Shown: positions 1 through 10,308, numbered from the stretch's first letter. The stretch: 64,000 nucleotides of DNA from JAFGPL01 sp963781805 (GCA_963781805.1 CAWAHF010000004.1:2542001-2606000); one strand, 5' to 3'. Made by a program: numbers and translations. The notes: generated from the letters alone by a model not told the origin.

Positions 1-1415
1 GGATGGAAGCTTACGGCGACAAAAATGGACTTATGTCCAAACTCAAAACCGATGAAGAGAAAAAATTTGCGCTAATCAACTATGGACCATGGGATCGTCT
101 GAATGATAATATGCCATTTATAAAAGGCGTGGGAGAAAAACCCCTGGGGGCTAATTTCTATCCTGCCGATATGACCAAAGAAGAATTTGAAGCATTTGCA
201 GCTCCTGATAAAACAAGTTTGTATACATTGATTCGGAGAAAAGAAGATAAATCGCTTGAAAGTGTACCTTATCATATTGCATTTGCTGATAAAATACAGC
301 ATGCATCAGACCTGATAACTTATGCTGCAGAATATGCCGAAGATCCCGGCTTGAGAAAATACCTGCTCGCAAGGGCAGATGCATTACTTTCCGATGATTA
401 TTATGCCAGCGATATCGCCTGGATGGATATGAAAAACAATAAGATCGATTTTGTTGTCGGACCTATTGAATCATACGAAGATCAGCTTTTTGGATACAAA
501 GCGTCGCATGAAGCTTATATTCTTGTAAAAGACATGAATTGGAGCGAACGATTAGCTAAATATACCAGACTTTTACCTATGTTACAGAAACAACTTCCTG
601 TGAATGAAAAATATAAGAAAGAAATGCCAGGCTCGGATTCAGACCTCAATGCGTATGATGTAATTTATTATGCAGGCGATTGCAATGCAGGAAGTAAAAC
701 CATTGCCATTAACCTGCCAAACGACGAAAAAGTTACACAGGCTAAAGGTAGTCGCAGACTACAATTAAAAAATGCGATGCAAGCCAAGTTCGATAAGATA
801 CTTGTTCCGTTAGCAGAGGTACTTATTGCCCCGAATCAATTAAAGCATGTTAATTTCAATGCATTTTTTGCAAATACAATGTTTCATGAAGTTGCACACG
901 GACTGGGACTTACAAATACGATTACTGGTAAAGGAACAGTTCGCGAAGCCATGAAAGATCATTATACCACGCTTGAAGAAGGCAAAGCAGATATCCTTGG
1001 ACTTTATCTGATTACCAAGCTCAATGAGATGAATGAAATAGAAACCGACCTGATGGATAATTATGTAACTTTCCTGGCCGGAATTTTCAGATCGATCCGG
1101 TTTGGCGCATCGAGTGCTCATGGCAGGGCAAATCTCATAAGGTTTAATTATTTTAAAGAAAAAGGCGCATTTTCTGTGAATGAAAACGGACAATATTCGG
1201 TTAATTTCGAAAAAATGCAGGACGCTGTGAATAGTTTGTCAAAAGAAATACTGGTAATTCAGGGAGACGGTGACTATCAGAAAGCTGTAGCATTTATTCA
1301 GAAATATTCGATTCTTGACAACGATTTGAAAAATGCGATACGAAAAATCAGAGACAAAGATATTCCTGTGGATATTGTTTTTGAGCAAGGTGTGGATGCA
1401 CTGGGACTTAATTAG
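1..1415 (+). CDS. M49-like (dipeptidyl-peptidase III family) zinc peptidase, 5' end outside window
   Basis: Zinc-dependent peptidase related to dipeptidyl peptidase III. Counting from the first Met at position 3, HEVAH lies at residues 295-299 and EEGKAD at 325-330; together they supply the zinc ligands and catalytic Glu. A further family-like stretch, YEDQLFGYKASHE, starts near residue 158. Classical DPP III has a six-residue HExxGH motif; here it is the five-residue HExxH form, known from some bacterial members such as Caldithrix. The open frame runs to the window edge and no signal peptide is visible, while bacterial homologues are usually longer and exported. The true start is therefore probably upstream and this is a partial gene. 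The family call is fairly sure; the substrate is unknown. Confidence 0.8.
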   Translation, partial: MEAYGDKNGLMSKLKTDEEKKFALINYGPWDRLNDNMPFIKGVGEKPLGANFYPADMTKEEFEAFAAPDKTSLYTLIRRKEDKSLESVPYHIAFADKIQHASDLITYAAEYAEDPGLRKYLLARADALLSDDYYASDIAWMDMKNNKIDFVVGPIESYEDQLFGYKASHEAYILVKDMNWSERLAKYTRLLPMLQKQLPVNEKYKKEMPGSDSDLNAYDVIYYAGDCNAGSKTIAINLPNDEKVTQAKGSRRLQLKNAMQAKFDKILVPLAEVLIAPNQLKHVNFNAFFANTMFHEVAHGLGLTNTITGKGTVREAMKDHYTTLEEGKADILGLYLITKLNEMNEIETDLMDNYVTFLAGIFRSIRFGASSAHGRANLIRFNYFKEKGAFSVNENGQYSVNFEKMQDAVNSLSKEILVIQGDGDYQKAVAFIQKYSILDNDLKNAIRKIRDKDIPVDIVFEQGVDALGLN

Positions 1416-1454
1416 CAGATTCATTTTTTTTAGCCTAATGTTTATTACAAGGAA

Positions 1455-2258
1455 ATGAGAATATACTGCTTTGTATTATGTATTCTCACTTATGTGCAGT
1501 GTTCAGCCCAGGATGAGTTGGTATTGTCTTCGGACAGATTACCAGGCAACGATACTGTCTGGATTTTTAAACCTGCCGGTTATACTACGAATCAAAAATT
1601 TCCAGTCGTCTATTTGCTTCATGGGTTAGGAGGAAAATATGATTCATGGAATAAACTGGTGAATCTTCAGGATTATGCAGATATATATGGTTTTATGATC
1701 ATTTGTCCGGATGGATTCACCGATTCATATTTCTTCGACAGCCCGCTTATTAAAAATTCGAAGTTTGAGACATTTTTCACCAAAGAACTCTACCCGTTTA
1801 TTCTTAAAAAATATGCGGTTGACAGTTCAAAAATTTTCATAACAGGATTAAGTATGGGCGGAGCAGGGGCCATGTATTTATTTATAAGAAATCAACAATT
1901 ATTTCTAGGTGCCGGAAGCACCAGCGGGGTCTTTAACCTGAACGATTCGGGCAGTAAATACAAAAGTCTTTCCAGGCTGCTTGGCGACTACCTTTCAAAT
2001 CAAAAGAGATTCAACGAATATTCGGTAATTAATTTGCTTGCTAACCTGAAGGGATCTGATAAACAAATTATCTTTGACTGCGGTAGAAATGATCCTTTTT
2101 ATAAAAGCAATAATGAGTTAAATGTGAAGTGTGATGAGCTCGGCATCAATGCCACCTATATTTCGCAACCAGGTACCCATAATCATACTTATTGGAAAAA
2201 AGCAATCAAACAACATTTTGATTTTTTCAGATCTTTGGTTGATGATTCTGAAAAATAA
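1455..2258 (+). CDS. Secreted alpha/beta-hydrolase esterase (esterase D / putative feruloyl esterase type)
   Basis: A 267-residue exported serine esterase. An N-terminal hydrophobic signal ends near residue 18 (CSAQ). The oxyanion-hole motif HGLGG is at about 56-60 and the nucleophile elbow GLSMGG puts Ser133 at the active site. Asp213 (in CGRNDP) and His244 (in THNH) are the likely remaining triad residues. It follows the M49-like peptidase by 39 bp on the same strand, with an AAGGA stretch just before the ATG, so the two may be co-transcribed. The ester substrate cannot be told from sequence; related enzymes act on acetyl- or feruloyl-sugars or S-formylglutathione. Confidence 0.8.
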   Translation: MRIYCFVLCILTYVQCSAQDELVLSSDRLPGNDTVWIFKPAGYTTNQKFPVVYLLHGLGGKYDSWNKLVNLQDYADIYGFMIICPDGFTDSYFFDSPLIKNSKFETFFTKELYPFILKKYAVDSSKIFITGLSMGGAGAMYLFIRNQQLFLGAGSTSGVFNLNDSGSKYKSLSRLLGDYLSNQKRFNEYSVINLLANLKGSDKQIIFDCGRNDPFYKSNNELNVKCDELGINATYISQPGTHNHTYWKKAIKQHFDFFRSLVDDSEK

Positions 2259-2333
2259 GAGAAATTTTTAAAGTATAGATTTCTGCTTTCTCAGGAATGT
2301 TTTCTCACCCGGGGAAAATTTTTTAAAAGTAAA

Positions 2334-2774
2334 TTATTTACTCGTTTTCCTGAATTGAATCACCACACCTAAACAGCCTGTATCTTTTGTTTCACGGGTG
2401 GAGCTTTCAACAGTTGACACTTCAATGATCAGATTGGTAGTTGATTCATTGGAAAAGGTAATTGAAGGCTGATAATCATTATCTGCATTGTCATACAGTA
2501 CTGACCCGGAATCATCATCGTTTAATATGCGAAACCGGATTTTGCCCAGCTTTCTGGCAGCGCAAACGGAAACATAGTATTCCTCGCCTTCGTATGCAAC
2601 AATCTTTAATTCCGAAGTTTGTCCTTTATAAAACAGCAAACTCTTTGACTGGCGGCTGTAAAAAAAAGTATAATCGGCATAAGTGCACTGAAACTGATGG
2701 TAATCGGTACAATCCTGACCATAACTTGTGGCAGACAGGATAAATAGTAAAATACCGTATAGAATTATCTTCAT
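2334..2774 (-). CDS. Hypothetical exported protein
   Basis: A 146-residue protein that I do not recognise. It opens with a clear signal peptide (MKIILYGILLFILSATSYGQ). The mature part is beta-rich, with Cys near the start (DCTDYHQFQC) and a Cys in the C-terminal KDTGCLGV, suggesting a disulphide-bonded periplasmic domain. It sits 21 bp downstream of the lipoprotein gene that ends at 2796 on the same strand, so the two probably form an operon. No catalytic motif is visible. Confidence 0.6.
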   Translation of the reverse strand: MKIILYGILLFILSATSYGQDCTDYHQFQCTYADYTFFYSRQSKSLLFYKGQTSELKIVAYEGEEYYVSVCAARKLGKIRFRILNDDDSGSVLYDNADNDYQPSITFSNESTTNLIIEVSTVESSTRETKDTGCLGVVIQFRKTSK

Positions 2775-2795
2775 AGGATTTGATTTTCTGTTGGA

Positions 2796-3689
2796 TTAAA
2801 ACTTAGCTGTAATAATTTTGGAACGGATGTCTGAAACAATCGTTCTTAGCTGCTGAAATTCCTCGCTTGAAATATGTATCTTATTGCTACCGCTGAACAC
2901 CAGTTTCCCACCAGATTCTTTTTTGGCTGTTGGTGCAACGGTTTCGGTTTTTAATGTACTATAAAAATTGGTCAGTGGTTGCACCAAATCGAGCATCCTG
3001 CTTACATTGTATTCCGATTCATAACGTTGCGAAAATTTCATAATATTGTCATATACTACCTTTTGATCGACAATCCTTTTTACAGAGAGGTTATTGGCAG
3101 AATATTCACCTGACAGTATTAAAGAGATATTCATAAACTCAATAAATCCACCCATGGATATCAATGCAAATATATCCTCCTTGCCGTTTTTAGAAAGGTA
3201 ATTAATGATATTATTCAACGCAATGTCAGAAATTACTTCCAGCGAATCGCTGTTCTTGATATTATTCTCCACACGAAACAGCAACTTTTTATCGAAAGCA
3301 GAAGAAATTCTGAGCCTGTCGCTTAGAACATAGATTGCCTGCAAATAATCCAGCGCCTCTTTGTAACGTTGAAACATCGAGATATAAGCCAGATCGGCTG
3401 TATATACACCCATATTCGTTGCCTGATCGAATGTTTCAATGTAGGTATCAATATCCTTATTGGTATGAAGTAATGATCGATCAAATTGGAGACCGGTACT
3501 TTCCAGGTATGAGAACATTTCGTCAGGGGCAGGGAAGCGGTAGTAAACTTCCTTAAATTCTTTCCGTAAAGAATCATATTCTATATTAATTGAATCTGTT
3601 TCACCCGCATTTTTCGGGGTCTTTTCGCTTCTGCAACCAATGATCAGCAAAATTCCAAACAGAATAGTTAGTTGATTAGCTCGCATCAT
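2796..3689 (-). CDS. Hypothetical lipoprotein
   Basis: A 297-residue protein with a lipoprotein-type signal: hydrophobic residues 6-17, then lipobox IIGC with Cys19 as the likely acylation site. The rest is mostly helical and charged, ending in a segment with KKESGGKLVFSGSNKIHIS. I cannot assign a family. It is the first gene of a two-gene minus-strand unit with the small exported protein at 2334-2774, so both products probably act in the periplasm or at the outer membrane. Confidence 0.6.
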   Translation of the reverse strand: MMRANQLTILFGILLIIGCRSEKTPKNAGETDSINIEYDSLRKEFKEVYYRFPAPDEMFSYLESTGLQFDRSLLHTNKDIDTYIETFDQATNMGVYTADLAYISMFQRYKEALDYLQAIYVLSDRLRISSAFDKKLLFRVENNIKNSDSLEVISDIALNNIINYLSKNGKEDIFALISMGGFIEFMNISLILSGEYSANNLSVKRIVDQKVVYDNIMKFSQRYESEYNVSRMLDLVQPLTNFYSTLKTETVAPTAKKESGGKLVFSGSNKIHISSEEFQQLRTIVSDIRSKIITAKF

Positions 3690-3779
3690 TCTTATTGTTT
3701 TATTAATACAAATTACACATTTTTTGCATAATTACAATTTCAATTCTTTATTATTTTTTAAATGTTTTTATTAAGTGTT

Positions 3780-6700
3780 TCAATTCCAGAATTTTAACTT
3801 TATTTTACTTTTACCAACATATGATCTGTCAAGAAGATTAACAGCTCCTTTAAAAATCCCAAGCTGAAGAAACAGATAGAATACAATATTCATAAACCAT
3901 AAAATGATGGTATTGAACCAAAAGGTGTCAATAGTAAGATTTCCTATCCGTTTAACAGGAGAATAAAAGTGCGCCCGTCCAAACTTCGATACCGGAAGGG
4001 TATATATTGGTTCATCTTTTTGAACCAGGTGGTTTTTGTAGAGAATTATTTTGTCATTGTCTCTCTTGTTAAGCACCAGCTCAGCAAGATTATCGTTGTA
4101 ATAATTCTTTCTAATATCGATAAGCTTGGTTTTTCCACCCAGCTGCAAGGAAAGGTCTCTAATCAGCTTATCTTTTTTTTGCAGCGACATATCCAATAAT
4201 TTGAGGAAATAGTTTTTAGCCTTTTGTAGATATAGATCAATTTCCCTGGCAACATCGGAATTAAAATCTGTTTCATTTATTAACCTGGCTCCGGAGAATA
4301 CAGAAATATCTTTACTAAAGGAAGCAAGGGTGGCAATCCCGTTTCTTAAAATAGTCAATCTCTTTCTAAGATAATTTTTTTCAGTTGCAGGAGAAGATTT
4401 CTTTGTACATTCCTCAAGGACAGACTGCAATTCAGGTATAAAATAATTTAACCGGTAAGATGCCTGGCTCTCCTTTAGTTCAATCGGATAAAAATATTTC
4501 TGGTATCTGTTATTTTTAAACTGATTAACTGCGAGCGCTTCATAAGCCCATCTTGATGCCATAAGATCTCCAATTATCGGGACATATTCCTGGGATGTTA
4601 TTTGTTTGTTCAGTTTGTCGAACTTAACCATTGCCCCGCCAAGCAAAATTTGTGGGACAAGCAACAGCGGGATGAGTATGTAAATAGCTACAACTGATTT
4701 CAAGCTATCGGAAATATTAAGACCAAGAATGTTTGAAAAAGTTGAAGCCGAGAATAATATCAGCCAATAAGGCAGCAGCATTCCTTTTATGCCCAAGATA
4801 CAATTTCCGATTAAGACAAAACTTAATGCCTGAATAGCTGAAAGTACCAGTAGTAAAACAACTTTTGAATTATAATAACTGAATTTGCTCAGGTTGAGAA
4901 ACGTCTCCCTTTGAATAATTTTTCTGTCGCGAATTATCTCTTCTGCGCTGACCATCATACCCAAAAACAGAGCAACAATAACGCTCATAAAAATATAAAC
5001 CGGAAGATTAACATTTCCTGCAAAAACGTATGCATTATCCGAAATCGCATTACCACTGTTATATCGGGTAAATATTCCTAGTATCAGAGCAAGTAATGGC
5101 GCTTCGAGCAGATTAATCAGAATATATTGCCTGTCTGACAGTTTTGATATCAGATTACGTAGCGAAAAAATTTTAAACTGACTGAATTTATTCGGTATAT
5201 TCAATAAGCTACGGGGTATTTTTGATTTTTTGTAACGATGAATTTTAAAGTTTGGTTCGATATTTTTTTTGTAAAGCCCATACCATTCTTCTGCTGTAAC
5301 AAGACGGTTACTAGTATTTTTTCCCAAATTATTTATTTCGTGTGCCTCAATAATTTGCAGAATCTGTTCTGGATTTAGATTACCACAGGTAGTACATTCT
5401 CCTTCATCGGAATTGATTAATTGCCTTGCCGATTTAAAATAAACAAGTGCATCTACCGGATTTCCAAAAAATACGGTCCTGCCTCCCCTATCTAGAACCA
5501 ATAACTTATCAAACATTTTAAAAATATTCGACGAAGGTTGATGGATATTTATCACAACCAGTTTACCCATTTGTGTCTGGTGCTTTAACAGGTCCATTAC
5601 CATTTCGGAATCTGTCGAGGATAGTCCTGAAGTAGGTTCGTCAACAAACAAAAGGTAGGGCTCTCTGATAAGTTCAAGAGAGATATTCAATCGTTTGCGT
5701 TGTCCTCCGCTAATAAATTTATTCAGAACTCCGCCAACCTTAAGCTCTTTTATATCATAAAGATCCAAATCTCTGAGCAGATCGTTCACCTGTTTCTCAA
5801 TCTCAATCTCGGTAAGGTTGCCGAAGCATAATTTGGCATTAAAATAGAGATTCTGAAAAACGGTTAATTCTTCAATCAATAAATCTTCCTGCGGAATATA
5901 TCCGATAATGCCGTGCATTTCCCTTTTTTCATGATGAACATCAAAACCATTTATAAGCGCCTTACCATGTGTCGGCGTTATATTCCCGTTGAGCAGGTTC
6001 ATAAGAGTTGATTTTCCTACACCGCTACCCCCCATTATGCCGACAAGTTGTCCCGAATCTATCGACAGACTTACAGGAAAAATCCCATTCTCACTCTGGC
6101 TGAACTTATATTCAAGATCTATTGCCTCTAATACAAATTTTTGCTGAGACTTATGACTGAAAAAGAATCGCTGAACATCACTATAATGAATCGCACCAAT
6201 TAACAAGCTATGCAAAACTGAACCTTTGTCAAAACTATAGGTTCTGCCAGGGATAACTTTACGGCCACTTAATAATAATTGATCATCCACGACACTATGT
6301 CTGAAAAAGATATTATTTATTTCTTCAATAAATAAAAAAACAATTTTCCCCCTGAGATTTTTCTGTTGCCAATGGTTTATACCTTTTTGTTCAGACTCGT
6401 CCCATTTTTCCGAATTATCAATAACCAGAACAGATTCTTTACGGGGAATGTCTATTAAAGATTTAAGGATAAAGGCGCTGCAGTTATTATATAACTCTTC
6501 ACTAACGTTAAGTGAAATTCCAAGTGTTTTGATATAATCTTCATCTGATGTTGAGATTTTATCCTTACAACTTAACATATCTAAAAGCTGGAGAAAAAAC
6601 AATGCCTTCTGATTCCGTAGAAGTGTTTTATTTATCATCTCAGCGATCAGGATTGATTTAACAGAAATGAAATGATTTTTATCTTTTAACCGATATTCTG

Positions 6701-6887
6701 TTCTTTCTTTGAAGTCGTTATAATAGAATCTGTATATGGAGATGTATTGTATTACCTTATCAGAACTAACCAGTTGTAATAGGTAAGATTCAATAATTTT
6801 TTCTATATTTTGACGTTTATCGTCAGGTAACAGAAGCGAAACAATAGCGAAAAGTCTCAGTATGGCTTTAAGAATAGATTCGGTCAT
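3780..6887 (-). CDS. ABCG-type ABC transporter (ATPase-permease fusion) with N-terminal helical domain
   Basis: A 1035-residue half-transporter in ABCG order, with the ATPase before the membrane domain. Residues 1-150 are a helical TerB-like region, followed by a linker to about 250. The ATPase carries Walker A GGSGVGKST (286-294), Q-loop Gln333, signature ISGGQRKRL (392-400), Walker B LLFVDEP (412-418) and H-loop His449. A short Cys motif, ECTTCG, lies near residue 500. Membrane helices span roughly 590-770. A soluble, probably extracytoplasmic stretch of about 220 residues then precedes a last helix near 995-1015. It is divergent from the response regulator at 7063. The substrate is unknown; all ATPase motifs look intact. 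Confidence 0.85.
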   Translation of the reverse strand: MTESILKAILRLFAIVSLLLPDDKRQNIEKIIESYLLQLVSSDKVIQYISIYRFYYNDFKERTEYRLKDKNHFISVKSILIAEMINKTLLRNQKALFFLQLLDMLSCKDKISTSDEDYIKTLGISLNVSEELYNNCSAFILKSLIDIPRKESVLVIDNSEKWDESEQKGINHWQQKNLRGKIVFLFIEEINNIFFRHSVVDDQLLLSGRKVIPGRTYSFDKGSVLHSLLIGAIHYSDVQRFFFSHKSQQKFVLEAIDLEYKFSQSENGIFPVSLSIDSGQLVGIMGGSGVGKSTLMNLLNGNITPTHGKALINGFDVHHEKREMHGIIGYIPQEDLLIEELTVFQNLYFNAKLCFGNLTEIEIEKQVNDLLRDLDLYDIKELKVGGVLNKFISGGQRKRLNISLELIREPYLLFVDEPTSGLSSTDSEMVMDLLKHQTQMGKLVVINIHQPSSNIFKMFDKLLVLDRGGRTVFFGNPVDALVYFKSARQLINSDEGECTTCGNLNPEQILQIIEAHEINNLGKNTSNRLVTAEEWYGLYKKNIEPNFKIHRYKKSKIPRSLLNIPNKFSQFKIFSLRNLISKLSDRQYILINLLEAPLLALILGIFTRYNSGNAISDNAYVFAGNVNLPVYIFMSVIVALFLGMMVSAEEIIRDRKIIQRETFLNLSKFSYYNSKVVLLLVLSAIQALSFVLIGNCILGIKGMLLPYWLILFSASTFSNILGLNISDSLKSVVAIYILIPLLLVPQILLGGAMVKFDKLNKQITSQEYVPIIGDLMASRWAYEALAVNQFKNNRYQKYFYPIELKESQASYRLNYFIPELQSVLEECTKKSSPATEKNYLRKRLTILRNGIATLASFSKDISVFSGARLINETDFNSDVAREIDLYLQKAKNYFLKLLDMSLQKKDKLIRDLSLQLGGKTKLIDIRKNYYNDNLAELVLNKRDNDKIILYKNHLVQKDEPIYTLPVSKFGRAHFYSPVKRIGNLTIDTFWFNTIILWFMNIVFYLFLQLGIFKGAVNLLDRSYVGKSKIKLKFWN

Positions 6888-7062
6888 GCCCGGAAATTTT
6901 TATTTTGCTTCAAGTATATAAAATTAACGGATTAACCCGAATTATAAAACCTATTGATTATTTATTATTGAACCCATTCATCAGCCGCATAAAATTATAT
7001 TCGGTGAATGATTATTATGAAAACTAAAAAGTATTTATTATCTTATAGAACTTTTTAATAAA

Positions 7063-8238
7063 ATGGTGTCGGGCAAAAGTAAAATATTGATAGTTGATGA
7101 TGAATCTGTTGGCAGACAGTTACTGGAAGCGATATTCCTGGACGAAGACTACGAACTTGATTTCACATCAAACGGAAGAGCTGCACTACAATCCATATCA
7201 ATGGAATTACCAGATTTGATTTTACTCGATGTAATGATGCCGGAGATGGATGGTTTTGAAGTTTGTATAAAAATTCGCTCTGATGAAAGAGCCCGAAGTA
7301 TACCCATTATTCTCATAACTGCCCTGGATGACAGAGATTCCAGAAAAAAAGGATTGGAATCCGGAGCTAATGATTATATCTCAAAACCATTTGATAGAAA
7401 CGAAATTGTTACTAAAGTAAAAAATCTGTTGCAATTAAATCTTACAGCAAATACATCCACTAAAATACAAGAAAATGAACCTGATTTGATAATTCATGAT
7501 GAACTTTTATACTTTACCAACCTGATAATTGAATCGCAGAAACCTTTAAAAAATTTTGTACTAGAGTTTGTCAGGGATTATATACAAATTTCATCGGAAA
7601 CTGCTGATACTGAGAATGATTTTTTTTGGTTTTCCAACTATGAAAGCAAACTCTACCTGCTTTTTATAGAAAATCTTAATTATACAATACAAAATAAACT
7701 GCTGAATATTCTGATTATTTCCTTCCTGAACAGAACCATCCAGTCAAAACAGTTTCAAAGTGCAGCCGATTTAATAACCCAACTCAATAGTTTTCTTTCA
7801 GAGAAAATAACCCTGCCAAATCTGGCATCATTTCAAAATATCCAGCTTTCACTTTCACTCGTCATTGCTGACAAAAAATACGGAGGTATTCAATTTTCAG
7901 GCTTCAACAATAGCACGCTCATAGTTACTGAAGATATTGTTGGTAAAATTAACCTCAGCAACATTACAAAATTTCCCGATATTGATAACCACTTCAAAAA
8001 CCATTCAAACATCCTTTCAAAACCAGCTACCATCTATTTTTTAAACAGTCCTGCTTTAAATTTCTTTGAAACCGAAGGCTATCATGCAAATGATAATAAA
8101 CTGCTAAAAAAATATTTTTCAGATATTTCTTCTTACACGTTGAAAGAACAGGATGTCCAACTTAGAAATCTGTTTTCAAAAACAGAAACTAAAGCTGAGG
8201 CGGACAGAGAACTTAAAATCATTGGAATCAGTATATAG
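7063..8238 (+). CDS. Response regulator: receiver domain plus degenerate SpoIIE/PP2C-like C-terminal domain
   Basis: A 391-residue regulator. Residues 6-125 are a complete receiver domain: acidic pair Asp12/Asp13, phospho-acceptor Asp56 (LLDVMMPEMDG), Thr86 and Lys108 (SKPF). The C-terminal 240 residues follow the order of SpoIIE/PP2C phosphatase output domains: a DFFWF strand, then ESKLYLLFIENLN where an active enzyme has its DCTGHG motif, then an LSLVIADKK strand and a GGIQFSGFNNS segment. The metal-binding Asp and Gly residues are missing, so this is probably a non-catalytic partner-binding domain. That reading is an inference from the pattern. It is divergent from the ABC transporter and 9 bp before the outer-membrane gene. 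Confidence 0.75.
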   Translation: MVSGKSKILIVDDESVGRQLLEAIFLDEDYELDFTSNGRAALQSISMELPDLILLDVMMPEMDGFEVCIKIRSDERARSIPIILITALDDRDSRKKGLESGANDYISKPFDRNEIVTKVKNLLQLNLTANTSTKIQENEPDLIIHDELLYFTNLIIESQKPLKNFVLEFVRDYIQISSETADTENDFFWFSNYESKLYLLFIENLNYTIQNKLLNILIISFLNRTIQSKQFQSAADLITQLNSFLSEKITLPNLASFQNIQLSLSLVIADKKYGGIQFSGFNNSTLIVTEDIVGKINLSNITKFPDIDNHFKNHSNILSKPATIYFLNSPALNFFETEGYHANDNKLLKKYFSDISSYTLKEQDVQLRNLFSKTETKAEADRELKIIGISI

Positions 8239-8247
8239 TTTTTTGCA

Positions 8248-10203
8248 TTGAGAATACCATTATTAATATTTCGCATACTTCTGGTTTGTATAACTTGCTA
8301 TTTTTCAACCCAAAATGCTTTTGAACAGGATACCTATAAAATTCAGGATGATAAGCGCGTACATATACCCCTTTCAGATTCAACAACATCTATCAATTCC
8401 AGACACAGATTCACCGCGAAAGACGATGAAGATCATTTTTTTCGAATTGATGATACCATTAAAAGCAAAACAGATAATTTTTATGACTCTTTAAGATATA
8501 AAGCTGATAAAAGAAAATTTACCCATGAAATCTTAGACCTGATTGTTATTAACCCTGCCGCAAAAAACATGCAAAATGCAACCGAAAGTGAAACCCCGTT
8601 TATTGAATATAATGATAAAATCATCCGAAGTATTCAATTTAAACAACTGCAGGTATTTGGCCCAACAGTTGATGATACTACGAGACAAACATCCCGATTT
8701 TTAGAAAAGACGGGAAATAAAATGCATATAAATACTTCCAGAAATATCCTGAAAAAAAACCTTCTGATAGAACCAGGCGACAGATTAGATGCATACACAC
8801 TTGCTGATAACGAACGCTTAATTAGATCATTGCCTTTTATTCTGGATGCAAAGTTTATTGTTAGACAAACCCATCCGCTTTCCGATTCTGTTGATATCAT
8901 TGTTCTAACCAAAGATGTATGGGCTCTGGGATTTGGATTAGACATTTCAAGTGTCAATAAAGGAAAAATCAGTATTTGGCATCGAAATCTTCTGGGGCTG
9001 GGCAACGAACAGGAAAATTCGATTCTTTGGAATTCTGACGAAAAACATGTACTCGGTTATGATGGATACTACAGGGTTAATAACCTGGCAGGTTCATTTA
9101 TCAATAGCGAATTCAGATATGCGAACTATTTTATTACCCGGTTCTTCTATGTCAATATGCAGCGAAACTTCTTTACCCCTGAAATTAAATATGCGGGAGG
9201 ATTGCATATTGAAACTAAAAAGTCTGTACAGGATATTGAGCTTTTAGATACCACACTGTTCAAAACTTCATACAATTATACAAGTTATGATTTCTGGACA
9301 GGAAGAGCCATCCCCTTGAACGAAAAGAATTTGGCTTCCCGTACAAGAACTAATTTAATGTTTGCTGGCAGAATTTACAGTATTAATTATCAGGATCGAC
9401 CCGAAATATCTACAAATTATTTATATAATTTTCATAATCGTACACAACTTTTATTCACAGCAGCATTATCTAACCAAGGTTTTTATAAGAGCCACCTGAT
9501 ATACGGATTCGGAAAAACCGAAGATATTCCATATGGCCAAATGATTCAGCTTATCGGAGGGTATGAATTAAATGAGTACAATAACAGACCCTATTTTGGT
9601 GTTACATTATCTCAAGGAAATTATTTGTGGCGTAGAGGCGGTTATTTGTTCAGTAAACTTGAACTCGGCAGCTATTTTATGGGCAGGAAATATGAACAAG
9701 GTTTATTTGGAATTACAGCAAAATATTTCACCCCCCTGATAACTTCATACAGATTCAAATTCAGATATTTTGCAAATTTTAATTACAAAACCGGCATCCG
9801 TCGTTTTAATGAAGAATTTATATCCATTGAAAACAAACAAGGTTTAACCGGTCTGACCAGTCCTGACCTGAAAGGAATTCAAAAGCTTACAGTGAACCTG
9901 GAAGCTGTTACATTCACTCCCTATTATTTTTTAGGCTTCAGATTCGTGTTTTTCGGATTCGCTGACCTGGGCATGATTGGACCAGATGACAAATCGATAT
10001 TTACAAATAATTTATATTCCGGTTTAGGAATAGGTATAAGGTTAAGAAACGAACGGCTTGTTTTAAATACCTTCCAAATCAAACTGGCATTTTATCCATT
10101 AGTACCGGATGAAGCAAAATGGCAATATCTGCAAATATCAGGAGAACAAAAACTCAAAATGAATTATTTCTATATTTCCAATCCCAGTACAATTGAATAC
10201 TAA
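8248..10203 (+). CDS. BamA/TamA-like outer-membrane protein (POTRA plus beta-barrel)
   Basis: A 651-residue outer-membrane protein starting at TTG, with the signal peptide (MRIPLLIFRILLVCITCYFS) beginning immediately, which supports this start. Residues 120-230 contain a POTRA-like unit (IRSIQFKQLQVFGPTV, then LIRSLPFILDAKFIVRQ). The remainder is a long run of alternating aromatic beta strands typical of the Omp85/surface-antigen barrel. The chain ends in an aromatic residue (IEY), as barrels often do. It begins 9 bp after the response regulator and is probably co-transcribed. It may be an accessory insertase, or a passenger barrel related to the divergent transporter. Confidence 0.75.
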   Translation: MRIPLLIFRILLVCITCYFSTQNAFEQDTYKIQDDKRVHIPLSDSTTSINSRHRFTAKDDEDHFFRIDDTIKSKTDNFYDSLRYKADKRKFTHEILDLIVINPAAKNMQNATESETPFIEYNDKIIRSIQFKQLQVFGPTVDDTTRQTSRFLEKTGNKMHINTSRNILKKNLLIEPGDRLDAYTLADNERLIRSLPFILDAKFIVRQTHPLSDSVDIIVLTKDVWALGFGLDISSVNKGKISIWHRNLLGLGNEQENSILWNSDEKHVLGYDGYYRVNNLAGSFINSEFRYANYFITRFFYVNMQRNFFTPEIKYAGGLHIETKKSVQDIELLDTTLFKTSYNYTSYDFWTGRAIPLNEKNLASRTRTNLMFAGRIYSINYQDRPEISTNYLYNFHNRTQLLFTAALSNQGFYKSHLIYGFGKTEDIPYGQMIQLIGGYELNEYNNRPYFGVTLSQGNYLWRRGGYLFSKLELGSYFMGRKYEQGLFGITAKYFTPLITSYRFKFRYFANFNYKTGIRRFNEEFISIENKQGLTGLTSPDLKGIQKLTVNLEAVTFTPYYFLGFRFVFFGFADLGMIGPDDKSIFTNNLYSGLGIGIRLRNERLVLNTFQIKLAFYPLVPDEAKWQYLQISGEQKLKMNYFYISNPSTIEY

Positions 10204-10308
10204 CTTAGTATTTTCATTACATCACATAAATATTCTAAGATATTAGTGTTATATATCTTGATTTTTTGTTGAATACTGACACGTAGCAAATAAGACAATC
10301 TCTTTTCT

